A stretch of 64,000 nt of DNA from Phlebiopsis flavidoalba (lineage: Eukaryota; Basidiomycota; Agaricomycetes; Polyporales; Phanerochaetaceae). The stretch's first letter is position 1. Every line of letters starts with the position of its first letter. Positions 47,827 through 59,105 of the stretch are shown piece by piece. The notes beneath the pieces are model-generated. The model did not search any database, had not been told where the DNA came from, and was given only the letters and a program-made list of their open reading frames with translations. A program made the translations under genes and the position numbers. The DNA is taken from positions 2,728,001 through 2,792,000 of the forward strand of contig JAOCPU010000001.1 of assembly GCA_035772785.1 (NCBI GenBank), written 5' to 3'.

Positions 47827-48898
47827 TTAAAAGTCTGATAGCATATCCTTGACACCTGTCCAGTAGTTTTTCTCCACGCGTGGCTCAATCTCTTCCTTTG
47901 TGAGCCACGCAAAGTCGAGGATGGACTTGCCGTCTGGTCGTACTTGACCCCGCACAGGATGTGTGCTTTGTAGAAGAACAAGAATCTCTGCAGTTGGAAA
48001 GTTATGAGGGAAGTTGAAACAAGACTGAGTAAGTAGGCGTACCCGCAAGTCTGCGCTGTCTTGTGGGAGGGTTTGGCCGCCAGACACCAACGGGCTTCCG
48101 GCTGACGACCCATGTATCCATTCCGAAGCCGTATGGTGACCGAAGTTCACGGTCGACTGACTGGGTACAAATATTCGGTCACGGGTTGCAATGTATAGTA
48201 GTGTACGCTGCTACTCACCTCGTGCAAGAGCTCCTTCGCAGCCAACGTCACTTTGTGGGAACCGCCATACATCCTTGCCCGCTTGGTCTGTTTCCCTTGG
48301 ATGAGCAGATACAAATTCCGCTCGCCCTTGCGATCCCAGGACTCTTGACATCATTCTTCCTTGTCCGCCTCCGTTAATCCGTGGCATAAGCGTCGGCGGC
48401 TCCTCCTGGCCGGGGCAGCAACTCGAGCTCGCCGGTCCTTCTTGTAAAAGTTGGGATTGAGATTTGGAACGCCCCAAACGCCTTGTCCTTTGCGCTCGCC
48501 GCTCGGCCCATCCTCGCCGCGTGTCCAACTGAGTAGAAACACGCCCTCGAGCCACGCGCAGAGCCCGCCTTGAAGTAGAACTCGGTCATGGCAGCGGGTT
48601 GTACAGCGCGCGCCTGGATCCCGGCCCTGGTAGGCGTGGTACGCGCGCTCGAAGGCCGTTCGGCGTGCGCGAGCAGCAGCGGGCTCCGGTTCAGGATGAC
48701 CGCCGTCTGCACGACGTCCTTCTCGCTCCGCGTGTGCAAACAACGGGTTTCCGCGGTCGTGGCCACCGGTCTATGGTGTCGGGATGGGAGCGTCCGCGGC
48801 GGCGCCGGCGGGGGATGCTGGGGCGGCTTCAGCTGCCGTAGCCAGCGCACGCACAAGATGCGCACGGTGCGCTGAGGCGGTATCTCGTGAGCAAACAA
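47827..48898 (-). CDS. Mitochondrial ribosomal protein mL46 (MRPL17), Nudix-fold
   Basis: Large-subunit mitoribosome protein with a catalytically inactive Nudix fold. From the ATG near 48898 a basic presequence (VRILCVRWLRQLKPPQ) precedes VVQTAVILNRSPLLLAHAER, IQARAVQPAAMTEFYFKAGS and AADAYATD. The Nudix part has KDVWRFPQSDVGCEGALARG, then a shifted DTWVVSR-like strand. The carboxy end is very well conserved: GQVRPDGKSILDFAWLTKEE, IEPRVEKNYWTGVKDMLSDF and the stop at 47827. The length suits the fungal family. The gene converges on NUC1 (about 170 bp between the stops) and is divergent from the V-ATPase gene. Confidence 0.85.
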
Positions 48899-49180
48899 GT
48901 CTCAAGGCGACCCAAAAATGTGCGCGCACCTTTTGGTTGAGCAGAAACATGCTCTCAGAGCCCTCCGCGAGAACATAACCACCCGACCGAACAGAACGAA
49001 AGAGAAACTGGGCTCGCTGGACTTTGGTCCGCCGAGGAATGGATGGGACGCGGATCACGTGCGCCGCCCCCGCCACCGGGCGTCTGTCTCTATCCTGCGG
49101 TGACCTCAGAGCGTGCAGCGCTGCTGCTCTCGAGTCTGTACACATCGTCTCGCGCGGCGCGCTCGTCAACGCTCACGACA
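48899..49180. promoter_or_regulatory. Bidirectional promoter region mL46 / VMA13
   Basis: 282 bp between divergent start codons of two housekeeping genes. It is GC-rich with no TATA box, as expected for constitutive fungal promoters. Confidence 0.4.
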
Positions 49181-51073
49181 ATGTCCATCTCGCTGGTGTC
49201 CAACTCGTTCTTGGGGGACGACAACACGAACAAGAATCCGCGCGAAGCTTGTGCCATGGGAGGTGCGCATGCGGCCCGCCGTTTGTGGCTGCGAGACTGA
49301 GTGGTTGTGCAGGGCTACCAAACGCACGAACCTGATCACGGTCGACGAGCTTGCGCTCATCAAGAAAGTTGACAGGCAGCCGCGACCAAAGGTCGAGTCG
49401 CTGCTGCTGTCGGACGGCCCATCATATGCGCTGCTCTACCTACGGCTCTTGAAGAAGCTCTCGCGGAATGATACCCAGCAGAACATCCTCGTCTTTATTG
49501 CGGACGCCATCTCAGGTATGTCGATGCATACAAGCATATTTTCTGACCTACTTATACCTTTGCTACATGTAGACCATGAGGAAAAACGTATTCCTCTCTT
49601 CACTCGTGCTTCGGAGTCAGATCCGGAGCTGCCATATATCCCCTTGCTCAAGTGCGTACCAATCCATCTACGGCAGGAACTGTACATCCATCATGAAAAA
49701 ATGATATAGGATGCTAGAATCATCAGACGACTTTACACAGCTGAAAGCCACCCAGATCCTCACAGTCCTCCTCAGGTAAGCACGCCGCTGCGCACCCTGC
49801 CGAAAACACACCCATCACAGCCCAACACACACAGCTCCGAGCCAGCCCCCATCCCCTCACACCACCTCCAGCCGTTCATCAGCAGCCTTGCCGCGTTCAT
49901 CAGCCAACCCGCTCTCGCACAAACGCGACGTCGCCGTGCAATGCCTCGACAGCCGTGCTGCCGCGCGCCGAGTGCCGCAAGGCCGTCTGGGCGAACGCGC
50001 AGATCGTCCCCGGGTTTGTGACCCACCGCCCATGCTCTCACACACACCGCTGACGCGCCCACAGGCTCGTCGACATCCTAAGGCACAGCCCCGGCCCGCA
50101 GATGTGCTACCAGGTCGGCTTCTGCTTCTGGCTGCTCTCGTTTGACCAGGACATTGCGGAGCACATCGACAAGTGCGTTGTTTCCGTGTGTGCTGTCTGT
50201 CGTGTGTCGCGCTGAGCGACGACAGGAAATTCGACATCTCCCCGTCCTGACGGACATTGCGAAGGCGGCGGTGAAGGAGAAGGTCATCCGCATCCGTCAT
50301 TGCGACCTTCCGGGTGCGCGCGCCGTCCCGCCGCCTATGTGTGCGACTGCTCTGACTGTATTCGCAGAACCTGGTGGCGAAGGCGCCCGCGGCGAACCTC
50401 CCGGCGATGATCGTGGCGAAGGTGCAGCCGTTCAGTGAAGAACTTGGCGACGCGCAACGTGGACGGACGAGGACATCATGGAGGACATCGCGTACCTGCG
50501 ACGACGAACTCAAGGCGCGCTTCGAGAGCCTCACGATGCGTCCCCTCTCACTCCACGCTCCCCTTGGCTAACTACTCACAAGGCCTGCGGGCAGACGTAC
50601 GAACGAGTACCGCTCGGGAGCTCCTCGTCGGGCCACACCTTATCGTGGGACGCCCCTGTGCACGACTCAGAGCTCTTCTGGAAGGAGAAACGTCGAGCAA
50701 GCGGAACGACCGGTGACTAACGAGCAGCTCAAGTGCCGCCCCTTCTGCCGCTCTACCCCTCTTCCCTGCTGACAACCACCGTCGCAGACTGCTCGTCGCG
50801 CTCCTCAAATCCTCGTCCGACGCGACCGTGCTGCCGTGGCCGAGCACACGTGGGGCAGAGTCTAGCATAGTGCGAGGTCGGTTCTCCGGGCAAAAAGTGC
50901 GTTTTTTCTATTACCGTGTGGGTGGGGGATGAGGTGAGAGTAGGGTGCTGACGGAACTCGGTGGCGAAGTACGCGGGTGATGGAGTCATGACGCACCAGA
51001 CCCGAAATGTGCGCTACCAGGCGCTCGTTGGGTCAGTGCCAGCGGCTTGGAGCATCGTGGGTCGACGGTATAG
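49181..51073 (+). CDS. VMA13: V-type H+-ATPase subunit H
   Basis: Regulatory subunit of the V1 sector of the vacuolar proton pump. The ATG at 49181 gives MSISLVSNSFL. In a neighbouring frame IRAK and VPWE follow, then, after an intron, NLITVDELALIKKVDRQPRP. Next come VESLLLSDGPSYALLYLRLL, LSRNDTQQNILVFIADAIS, DHEERIPLFTRASESDPELP-type sequence, and LESSDDFTQLKATQILTVLL. The armadillo-repeat core contains VDILRHSPGPQMCYQVGFCF, KFDISPVLTDIAKAAVKEKV and EDIMEDIAYLR. The C-terminal part has SWDAPVHDSELFWKE and MTHQ with NVRYQALV. It ends around the TAG at 51071. Extra bases at 49235-49236 (AA) and 49320-49322 (AAA) break the first two exons. Confidence 0.92.
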
Positions 51074-52050
51074 AGCAGACACAGCAGAGTACAACACACT
51101 GTATTTTACCATACATACCAATCTTGGATCACGTCGGCATCACAAAACTGTGTGGGTGTTTCTCCTCGCTACCACCAAAGATTGGTAGATCCCCCCGCAG
51201 ATTTTTAGCTGACCGGCGTCGATGGAAATGCGTGTTGCGCGTATGTAAAAACTCGCGAAGACAAAGGAAAAGAAGATGTTACAGACAACCAGTGGAAATG
51301 TTTGGTCCGACCGATACGGGGCGGACCAGAGCGCCTCACAGCAGCAAAAAACGGCGAGTAGGAACTGGAGGAGGGGAAGCAGCTAAAGAAGAGGACACGT
51401 GTTGGGACTGGATGGGAGGGTAGGTTAAAACATGCTAAACAGCGGGAAAAGAACTATATGCCGAGACCAGGCAGAAGTCGATAGGGGATGAGAGCAGCGG
51501 GGTTGTAGGGTGAAGCCTTTGGGGAGGCGGGTTTTAGACGAAGCCTTGGCCGCCGCGCTTGGCGTCGATCTTCTTTGAAGCGTTCGCACTCGTTGCCCCC
51601 CCCCCCGCTGCGGGACGGTGTGAAGCGCACACAACGATAGAAGGAAGGGCCATAGGGACGGACATGATGATATGCATCCATGCAGCGAGGCGAGGAACAG
51701 TGCTATCAAGATTGCCATGAAGCCCGTTAGATCTACAAGGAAGACCGCTCAATCAAGTTTCAGGTCTAGCAAAGTTTGCTAGTGCTTTAGCGTACCGTTC
51801 TGGCAACAGCCGACTCGGTTAGTTAGTGAATGAGTGGGAAATAGGCGGTGAGGAATAACGCACACGTAAAGCACGTGACTGTTCAGGGTAAAGTCCGTGA
51901 AGGCGGTTGATGGGCCCGACGCAGGTGCCAGTGCCGCTTTGCCATTGGGGTTTCGAGGCGCGCCGACCAACGTTCTGGTTCGCGCAGAACACACCGCAGA
52001 GCGCTCGAAGGTCAGTCTCGTTCGTGAGGAAGTACCCGCAGCAGTGCGAA
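51074..52050. other. Region downstream of VMA13, no recognised gene
   Basis: Short ORFs on both strands without motifs. A minus-strand segment (51534-51752) ends SANASKKIDAKRGGQGFV and could be the 3' end of the small secreted candidate at 52,239, but the link is speculative. Confidence 0.25.
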
Positions 52051-52239
52051 CTACACAAATAGCACAGAGAGCGCGTCCTTCGTCAGTGCGATCAGGCGCA
52101 TCGCTGCAATGGGCAAACGCGACCGCACCATGTCCTGGATCTGCTGGGCGCACGGCGGCCGGGCTGCGCGATGGAACACGACCGTCGTACTCTGCGCACA
52201 GGCTGCCGCCGCGAGAAGAACCAGAGCATAGTGCCGCAT
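52051..52239 (-). CDS. Small secreted protein candidate, first exon
   Basis: Not recognised. The minus strand reads MRHYALVLLAAAACAQSTTV, a typical eukaryotic signal peptide with a probable cut after ACA or CAQ. It is followed by PCAQQIQDM, reminiscent of the first cysteine block of CFEM or other Cys-rich secreted proteins. Adjacent frames downstream are also Cys-rich (ETDLRALCGVFCANQN near 51,990). The cysteine spacing could not be reconstructed because the frame is uncertain, so family membership is only a guess. Confidence 0.3.
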   Translation of the reverse strand: MRHYALVLLAAAACAQSTTVVFHRAARPPCAQQIQDMVRSRLPIAAMRLIALTKDALSVLFV

Positions 52240-53229
52240 TACGAGCTACCCGCGATCGACTGTCTGTGCAATGAAGCGTCCAGTTCAGGAAACACAGAAG
52301 CACGCACGCAGTAAACGTGGTTCCTCTGTGCGAACACGGCAATATATAGACATGTACGAATGTTTAGTAGGGAGCAATGATACCCAGTGCCGGTTCACCG
52401 CTGCTTCACTGTCAGTGGTGGGTAGAGGGCGAGGGGGACGCAGGGGAGACGCACCGGTGAGGGTCCGCAGGGGATCACAGTGCTGACAGTTGAGCCATTA
52501 TGAGGTTACGGCAGACGCAGCGCCAGACGAGCGACATAATGAGGGACAGGAGGCCCTGACTGCGAGGAGCCAGAGCAACGACACAACGCCGTCAACGCTA
52601 AAAACTGCGGTCTGGACACCATGATTTTCGGCGCTGTTAGATGTTTACTAGGAATGCTCGCCAGGCGGGTTAGGCCGCAGGGGCCAATGTTCGTGATGTG
52701 CGCACGAGCAGTTACAAACACACGCGACGGGGTTGGCGAAGAAGGCTGAGAAAAGAGTATCCACAGAGAGCCGTTCTTTGGCGTGCCGGACGGACGGGCT
52801 GGGGGGTGGTTGCTGCAAGAGCTCTTCCCGGAGAGTAAGGAACAGGAAGTCGACTGGCGGCCGGGCACAGGAGAAATGAAGGTGGACTGAAAGGACTGGT
52901 GACGGTCTCAACGTCTGCGCCTGCAAGCGGGCCGCAAAGGGGTACAAAAAAAAAGCGAAGAAAAGGGAGGAGGAGGAGGAGAAAGGAAAGGAGGTGATGG
53001 GCGGAGGCAGCGGGCAGGCAAACGCACCTTTAGGCGACGAAGCTGCGGACGGGCAAACATGCAGCGTTGGAAGACACGCTGATGGCGGCGGTGAGGGCCA
53101 TGAAATGATAATCAGAGAGCCAGGAGACATGGGCCCGGCAATATGCAGCTTTATGGTTACAATCGGGTCCGTCCGCTAAGGGGGCGGACACCACACACAC
53201 CCGGACGGGACATGCATCCGGCAGCGCGG
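52240..53229. other. Low-complexity intergenic region
   Basis: Contains a purine-rich stretch (about 52,940-53,000, A9 followed by GGA/GGAA repeats) and no recognisable gene. Minus-strand ORFs in it are pyrimidine-tract translations rich in Ser, Pro and Phe. Confidence 0.35.
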
Positions 53230-54020
53230 CCCTCGCTCGGCCTGGGGGGCGGCGTCCCCGCGACAGCGACCGTATCGCATCGCACACCAAGTAGCAATTG
53301 TCGTTTGTGTCATTGTCCTCGGACGTTACATGGTGGTTACTGATAGACCATTGCGCGGCACGGCGGGCGCGCGAGCCAGTGTGCCGCACCAGCCTCTGAT
53401 TTTGATCCGAGTGAGCCAGTCGGGCGTTCTAGTCGTCCGTCTGGGAGCGTCACATTGTGCCGCTCTCTAAGCATGCCCCTTGTCTCGTCCACAACATAGT
53501 AAGTGTCGAGGGATCTATCACCTCATGCAAAGGAATAATAAGCAAACGACACATTTTGGCGCTCACAATGCCGCTGAATCTCCATAATGTGCGACACGCG
53601 GCGTGCGGCGTGCTGGAGACATGCCGTAGTGGGTTAGTGACGACAAGATGCCAGCTGGTGTTGTCCGTATTATGACCGCAACAGCCTGTGAGGCGTCGCA
53701 ACAAAGCTTGTTTCAAGAGCAGCAGCGACAAAAATAAGTAGGCACTCACTGATACACACCAATTGTCTCATACTCGCCACTGCACTCCCTGTTTTGGTTT
53801 TCAGCAAACATCCCACGATGGTCCTGGACGCCTTAGGAGAGCTCCGGCAGGTGTCAGGCGACTGAGGGAGAGAAATGGCAGACCGCTGTGGGAGCGGTCA
53901 TCAGGGGTTTTCTGCTGGTCGGTGGAGCATGAAAAGCGTATCGTTGGCCAATTTGACGTATGTGGTTCTGCCACTGATCACAACGCGTCATTGAAGCTTC
54001 GTTCCTTTAAAGCTTGAGCA
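53230..54020 (+). repeat. Dispersed repeat unit A, copy 1
   Basis: Direct repeat of 56235-57500. Long near-identical blocks occur in the same order: CTCTGATTTTGATCCGAG (53396 and 56400), a block starting TAGTGACGAC (about 53635 and 57121), ACCGCAACAGCCTGTGAGGC, CATCCCACGATGG, GGCCAATTTGACG and ATCACAACGCGTCATTGA. The differences are mostly small indels and substitutions. This copy is uninterrupted. Confidence 0.75.
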
Positions 54021-54029
54021 AACCGGCAG

Positions 54030-54345
54030 CTGAGAAGAGGAGACCAACATCAGATGAACCCCCCGCCGGAACAATCGCTATAATAGGCTGCAAGTCGGGA
54101 AATCGAGGGGATAGAGGCAGCACGGGCAAAAAGGTGCACAACACGACAATAACCTGAAGGCTAGTCTGACAGTGGGAAGTTGGCACAAGCCTGAAAAACC
54201 TGCAGGTAAGTAACGTTGCTCAGCGGCATGTTCTCACGGTTGTCTACTGCAGGTGTTGAGAATACGATATAACATTTCAACGCGCTTCAAACTTTGTTTA
54301 CCATAGCTTGACAATCAGATGTAGGCAGAATCAAGCTGATAATAC
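54030..54345 (+). repeat. Dispersed repeat unit B, copy 1
   Basis: Similar to 58795-59105 in the same orientation. Shared blocks include CATCAGAT, AGTAAGTA/AAATAACGTTGCTC at 54206 and 58960, CGGTTGTC, and ATCAAGCTGATA at 54331 and 59088. Its first 70 nt also resemble 54365-54435, giving a partial tandem with a period of about 325 bp. Confidence 0.6.
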
Positions 54346-54364
54346 GCGTTTGAGCAACCCTGGC

Positions 54365-54435
54365 GGCAAGAAGAGGATACCAAAATCAGATAGACACCCT
54401 CGCCGAAATAATCCCTACAGTCTGCAGATGGGGAA
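54365..54435 (+). repeat. Partial third copy of the unit B left end
   Basis: A GAGGATACCAAAATCAGATA block followed by CCGAAATAATCCCTAC matches the starts of unit B at 54,045 and 58,795. It overlaps the 3' end of the F-box candidate, suggesting that unit B may derive from, or have inserted into, that gene's end. Confidence 0.45.
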
Positions 54436-55911
54436 TTCGGCTAGCCATTCCCATCACACCCGAATGTTTAAAACCATTCAACTCCGTAAGAAGTCGCTTT
54501 AATGGCATCCTCTCTTTATTGCCCACACATCCAAGGAATATCTTCTCGTTCAGGCCACCCCTTCCATTGGGATAACCCGAGATCCGCAAATTCGACAAAA
54601 TGGTGCATATTGCGTTCATTTTCCGAACTTGAAGACACAGGCCTGGAGCTCGGTGAGGCGGCGCAGATACCCGTCGGATTCTGCCCCACGTGGCGTATAA
54701 AATCGTTCTGTAGACCTCCTCGAGACCAAATCTGGTTGGAAGGTCAGTTCCACGGTAAAAGACGTCAGCACACCTTCGGCACGGGCTTCATGGTGGGAGA
54801 AATATTCCCTGTTTCGCCAGGCCTTGTCGTATAGTGGACATCAATGACGTATGTCCGGCGTAGCAGAATCGGTATCTTTGTCTGTCCAGAGCTTGAAACT
54901 CACTAGTAAAAATCCCCAGAATCAGTCCCTACGGGACATGATAACATAAACGCGCCACGCACCATAAGGCATTCCCGTCTCCGGAGACTGTCTATGGCGG
55001 GTATACTCAATACGATACCATCCGAGGTCCCACGAGTCGCCATATCCCATTGGCGATCCCACAGATCGCCGTAAACTCGGAATGCTCGAGCGATACGGAC
55101 CCGCGAAGCTCATGCACGTCCCTCCGTGTAGGATGCGGGCGATGACGAATCATAGGGGGCAGCAACCAGCACTCGGGCCGACCTGGATAGGTCATGCACA
55201 CCCTGCGGAGGCGGCTGGTCATCGCCAACGATGGCAATGGCTCCGTCTCCGGTGCGAATGCGATACGTGGCTCACGTAGTTCCAGTACTTCAAGCTGCGG
55301 GAGAGACGCCAGAAGGCGCAAGAAGGAGGTACCGCTAGCGAATCTGACAGAAACAAAGAATAAACGCTGTACGGGGAGGTGGATGGGGGGAAGCGTCCGC
55401 GGCAGACCTGGAAAGAGCGATCCGATGGGACGTGTGTCGTCATCATGGTGCCAAATTTCCAGGCGAATCTGAGGAATATGAGAGAGTCTGAGTGCAATCG
55501 AAGAGTGTGCGCGATGATGCCAAGGAACGTCGGTTGCAAGGGATGTGGTGGTAGGACCTGGAGACTGTTCTGGTAGTCGGTATAGTGTATAAGATCCTTT
55601 AGGGGTGACAGGCTCGAATGAGACGGCGTGTCAAGCAATGAGCAGAGGCTTTGCAGTCGTGCATCGGAGTCGATCCGCACAACTGTGAGCCACAGAGTTG
55701 GGCGACAAACGTGAGCCCATCGTCGGCTGACTGCGTTGGACGCAAATGCGGTGGTCGTCCGCCGCCTCTCTGTCCCGCCGAAAGGCTGATCGAGTATAAG
55801 CATCGTCGCATAGCCTGCTGTCCTACTGGCTCGTGCCCCAAGGGCTGCTATCTTGTCAAGCAGTTCGCTCGGTGGATCCGATGCCGCGGCCGGATAGTTT
55901 GTTTCTGGCAT
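54386..55911 (-). CDS. F-box/LRR-type protein of the expanded fungal family
   Basis: Probable substrate receptor of an SCF ubiquitin ligase. From the ATG at 55911 the order is PPSELLDKIAAL (F-box helix), SRRWAHVCRPTLWLTVVRID (the end of the fungal F-box pattern) and RLQSLCSLLDTP. Leucine-rich segments follow: LIFLRFAWKFG, then SRSLKYWNYVSHV and, in another frame, LLASLPQLEVLELREPRIAF. After an exon-like HSEFTAICGI region come WDLGWYRIEYTRH and a distal part NAICTILSNLRI with ASRIPHLQTVGIISARV, typical of C-terminal ends in such proteins. The frame changes several times. The 3' end overlaps a repeat. The substrate is unknown. Confidence 0.6.
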
Positions 55912-56234
55912 CCTAGTACACGCAAATCCAAGAGGAGACTGGTCACAATTATATTATAAATGAAGCAGCTCAACCATGGGAAATTACATTACAGTAAGGC
56001 GTCGGTGAAGAGTCCTGAAACACTGGCTGGAGAGGCTCACTAGTGGAACGCTAGTACGTCTAGGTCCAGTGGTGGTCAGTCGACTCGTACTTGGAGAAGC
56101 GGTGACCGGCCAATGTGGGATCTATCCTTCTAGTCAACCGACTCTAGGGACACTCCACGCGTGCCAGCTTCGTCTAAAGGCTCTATCTATCGGGGAGCAA
56201 GCACTATCCTACGGATAACCTCAGGACCCGCACA

Positions 56235-57500
56235 GTGAAGGTAGCGCGGCCGCCGTGTCTCGCGCACAGCGCGCACATTGGCCGTTTATCTGGTCATTGT
56301 CCCTCGACGTCCATGGCGGCCTGCTCGCCATTGCTGTGCGGCGCGAGCACGGGAGGCAGTACTGGTTGCGCCGCACCAGCCTGGCACAGCTGGCACCAGC
56401 TCTGATTTTGATCCGAGCCAAACCGTGGGCGTCTACTATAATAACCGTCGCGGCGCACATAAAGTTGTGCCCTTGTCCACAACCGGTTCACAATAGCCAT
56501 GTCCACGAGCTGAAGAATTACAGTCCTTTTCAAAAGAAGTTGGCAGTCGGCGATTGCGTTCCATTTATTGTTTTCCGTACAAATATTCCCTTTGAAGGTA
56601 ATCGTAACGGTCACATCAGTCACCGCGCGCCGGAAGAGTGACACTCCCAGTACTATCATGTAGACTATTACCTGCACACAAGAATGCCTCTTGAATATCC
56701 TAAACATGTAGTAGAATCACTATGTACTAATGAACTCATGTCAAAGGACGAGCTATCGGTGATATTTTACCTCATGTTTGACCAGTCTATCGGTACATAA
56801 GTGCTATACATACAGGAAAACGGGCGCTGTAGATAAAAACAGCTCAGCAATCAATTATGCGCACCCCGTATGCCTTCCACTACCACTCTAGTCTGTGTTT
56901 TTGGAGATTAGAACGAGTGGATTCCCAATGTCACCCTTACGGCGCGCAGTGACTGATGTGACCCCGACGATTACCTGAAAAGGCGCTATTTGTACGGAAC
57001 AAATAAATGGAGCGCAATCGCCGACTGCAAATTCTTTTGAAAAGGGACTGTTAAGGTGAGTACGAAAATGCACGCAATCGTGCGGCCGGCGAGGCGTGCG
57101 AACAGATATGCCGTAGTGGGTAGTGACGACAGATGCCAGCTGTGTCCGTATGACCGCAACAGCCTGTGAGGCTTCGCAACAACGCTTGTCAAGAGCAGCC
57201 GACGACAAAAATAAGTGGCCTCACCGATCACCAATTGTCTCAGACTCGCCACTGCACTTTTTTTTTCCGACACATCCCACGATGGCTGGACGCCTCCGAG
57301 AGCTCGCAGGTCCAGGCGCGGAGGAGGAAATTAAGAACGTTGTGGAAGCGTGTCATCAGTGGGTCTTTCTGCTGGCCGGTTTGAGCATGAAAGGCACATC
57401 GCTGGCCAATTTGACGGTTTGAGTTCTGCCTAATCACAACGCGTCATTGAGTCTTCGTTCCCTTAGAGTTGAGCAAACCGGCAGTTGGGAGGACATCAGG
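56235..57500 (+). repeat. Dispersed repeat unit A, copy 2, with a nested insertion
   Basis: Second copy of the unit at 53230-54020, in the same orientation. Relative to copy 1 it is interrupted from about 56505 to 57070 by a fold-back element. The right part (57110-57500) tracks copy 1 closely, including the ACCGCAACAGCCTGTGAGGC and ACGCGTCATTGA blocks. Confidence 0.7.
56513..57055. mobile_element. Fold-back (MITE-like) element with ~125 bp inverted repeats
   Basis: The arms 56513-56640 and 56928-57055 are reverse complements with only scattered mismatches and indels. Shared cores include TTTTCAAAAGAA, GCAGTCGGCGATTGCG and GGTCACATCAGTCAC (left-arm sense). The spacer of about 290 bp is AT-rich and encodes no transposase. 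The element sits inside repeat unit A copy 2 and is absent from copy 1, as expected for an insertion. A clean target-site duplication was not identified. Confidence 0.6.
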
Positions 57501-58794
57501 AAACGCGCCAAAGCTACATTGAAAGCCACTTTGTACACAGTCTACGTAGCACGCCGTACCTCCATCGGTGATGTCCGTAGACCCGGTACATGTTGATAGC
57601 ATCAATAAACCATCAACATGACGACATGTCCATCCGTCGCCGTAACCTCAACCGTTTAGTCCCTCTTATGAACTGTGAAAGCCAGCACCCTTCGTACATC
57701 GCCACAGCTGGCTCGAACTTGTCTCCTTTGACCTTCGGGCTTACCCCAAGTCTCAGGATACAGTGCTTTCCGACGTCTGCCCTAAAGACGGATGGCGCAA
57801 TCGGGGCCAAGCGCCCGGTTGACTTTTTTCAGCCTGTCGCGTCGTCGTTGCTCTCATCCCTCCGCTCCCTCCTCTTCCCTCATCCTCTCGACACGTTTAA
57901 ATGGGTCTATGTGTTCTGCTAAATACTGCCCGATATCTTTCAAAGGTGAGTGCGAGTCGTATCGACGTTTTCCATCCTGCAATCACGGCGCCGCGGCCCA
58001 GCGTTCTCCGAGCTTAGTGATACAAGAGTCATGGCGGACTGAATCCGTCTTGGTAGAAGGTACGTGTTGCTAATTTCTGTGTTATCTCACTCCCAGCTTA
58101 CTAAGTGGTTCCCCCGCAACAGTCGCAGCCTGGGCCCATGAAACCGCAACACCGTTGTGTAGCGGCGACGCTCACGCAACGGTCATTACCATGCAACGTA
58201 AAAAACCCCTCGGTAAGAGCAAGGCTCACGCAACGGCAACGATCACTCAGAGTTCGAGAAATCACTTGCGTGGCCGCAACACTGCGCAGCTATGATGCTC
58301 GGCGCGCGACGGGGACGCTCATGTGACGACGATACTTCCACAACATCAACGTTTGTGTGCGAATAGTACTCGTTGACTCGGACATGGTTGGCTTGTCAGC
58401 AGTACACAGCGAGAATACTCACACAGGGCAACAACGCTTGTGCGGCAATGGTGTGTGTGCTGATAGTACCCGCGAGATGACCCTGTCTGTCAATACATAT
58501 GCGGTGGGTTCTCTCTGCTATCAAATGGCTTAGTGTGCATTGTATAGTACTTGTATTCATAGTATACCTAAATGATATCTATTTACAATATAATCAAAAT
58601 CTGGCATGATTTGTGTAGTTGAGTGGGCTGATATGACATGGTATGAAGACACCTAATAGAGGTTTGGATTGCTATGGGTTGCTACGGATCATTCAGTGCA
58701 AGGTATGGAGTACTATGTACGGGGGTACTTCGCTACCATGATATGACTGCTACCCAGACTCCATACCTCTACGGCGCAAGGGTGAAATTTCCCT
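57501..58794. other. Sequence separating units A and B at the second repeat locus
   Basis: At the first locus units A and B are adjacent; here 1.3 kb lies between them. No coding domain was recognised. Short imperfect repeats of GCTCACGCAACGG occur near 58,165 and 58,225. From 58,530 the DNA is AT-rich. Confidence 0.35.
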
Positions 58795-59105
58795 GATGGA
58801 GACAAACATCAGATAGACATGCCGCCGAAAATCCCCGCAGAGTGCGAGTTGGGGAAATTGGTAGAGTAGTAAGTATAAGCGGCAAAAAAAGTGCGGAACA
58901 CGAGAATAAACTGGAGACAAGTCATAAAGCGGTGAGTGGCATAGGTTTGAAACCTCCAGGTAAATAACGTTGCTCGAACGCACTTTCCTTGGTGCCCCGC
59001 CCATATCCCGCGGTTGTCCTCTTTAGATGTTGATAATACGTAACGTTTCGCGTTTTTGATTCTAGTGAATTTTGCTATCGAGACAGGATCAAGCTGATAC
59101 ATGCG
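58795..59105 (+). repeat. Dispersed repeat unit B, copy 2
   Basis: Counterpart of 54030-54345 (shared blocks are given there), with more divergence on the left and a clear match on the right around GATCAAGCTGATACATGCG. Confidence 0.55.

Noticed and set aside
52930..53000. Purine-rich A9 plus GGAGGA tract as a regulatory element
   Set aside because: Low-complexity sequence with no gene context that would support a specific function.
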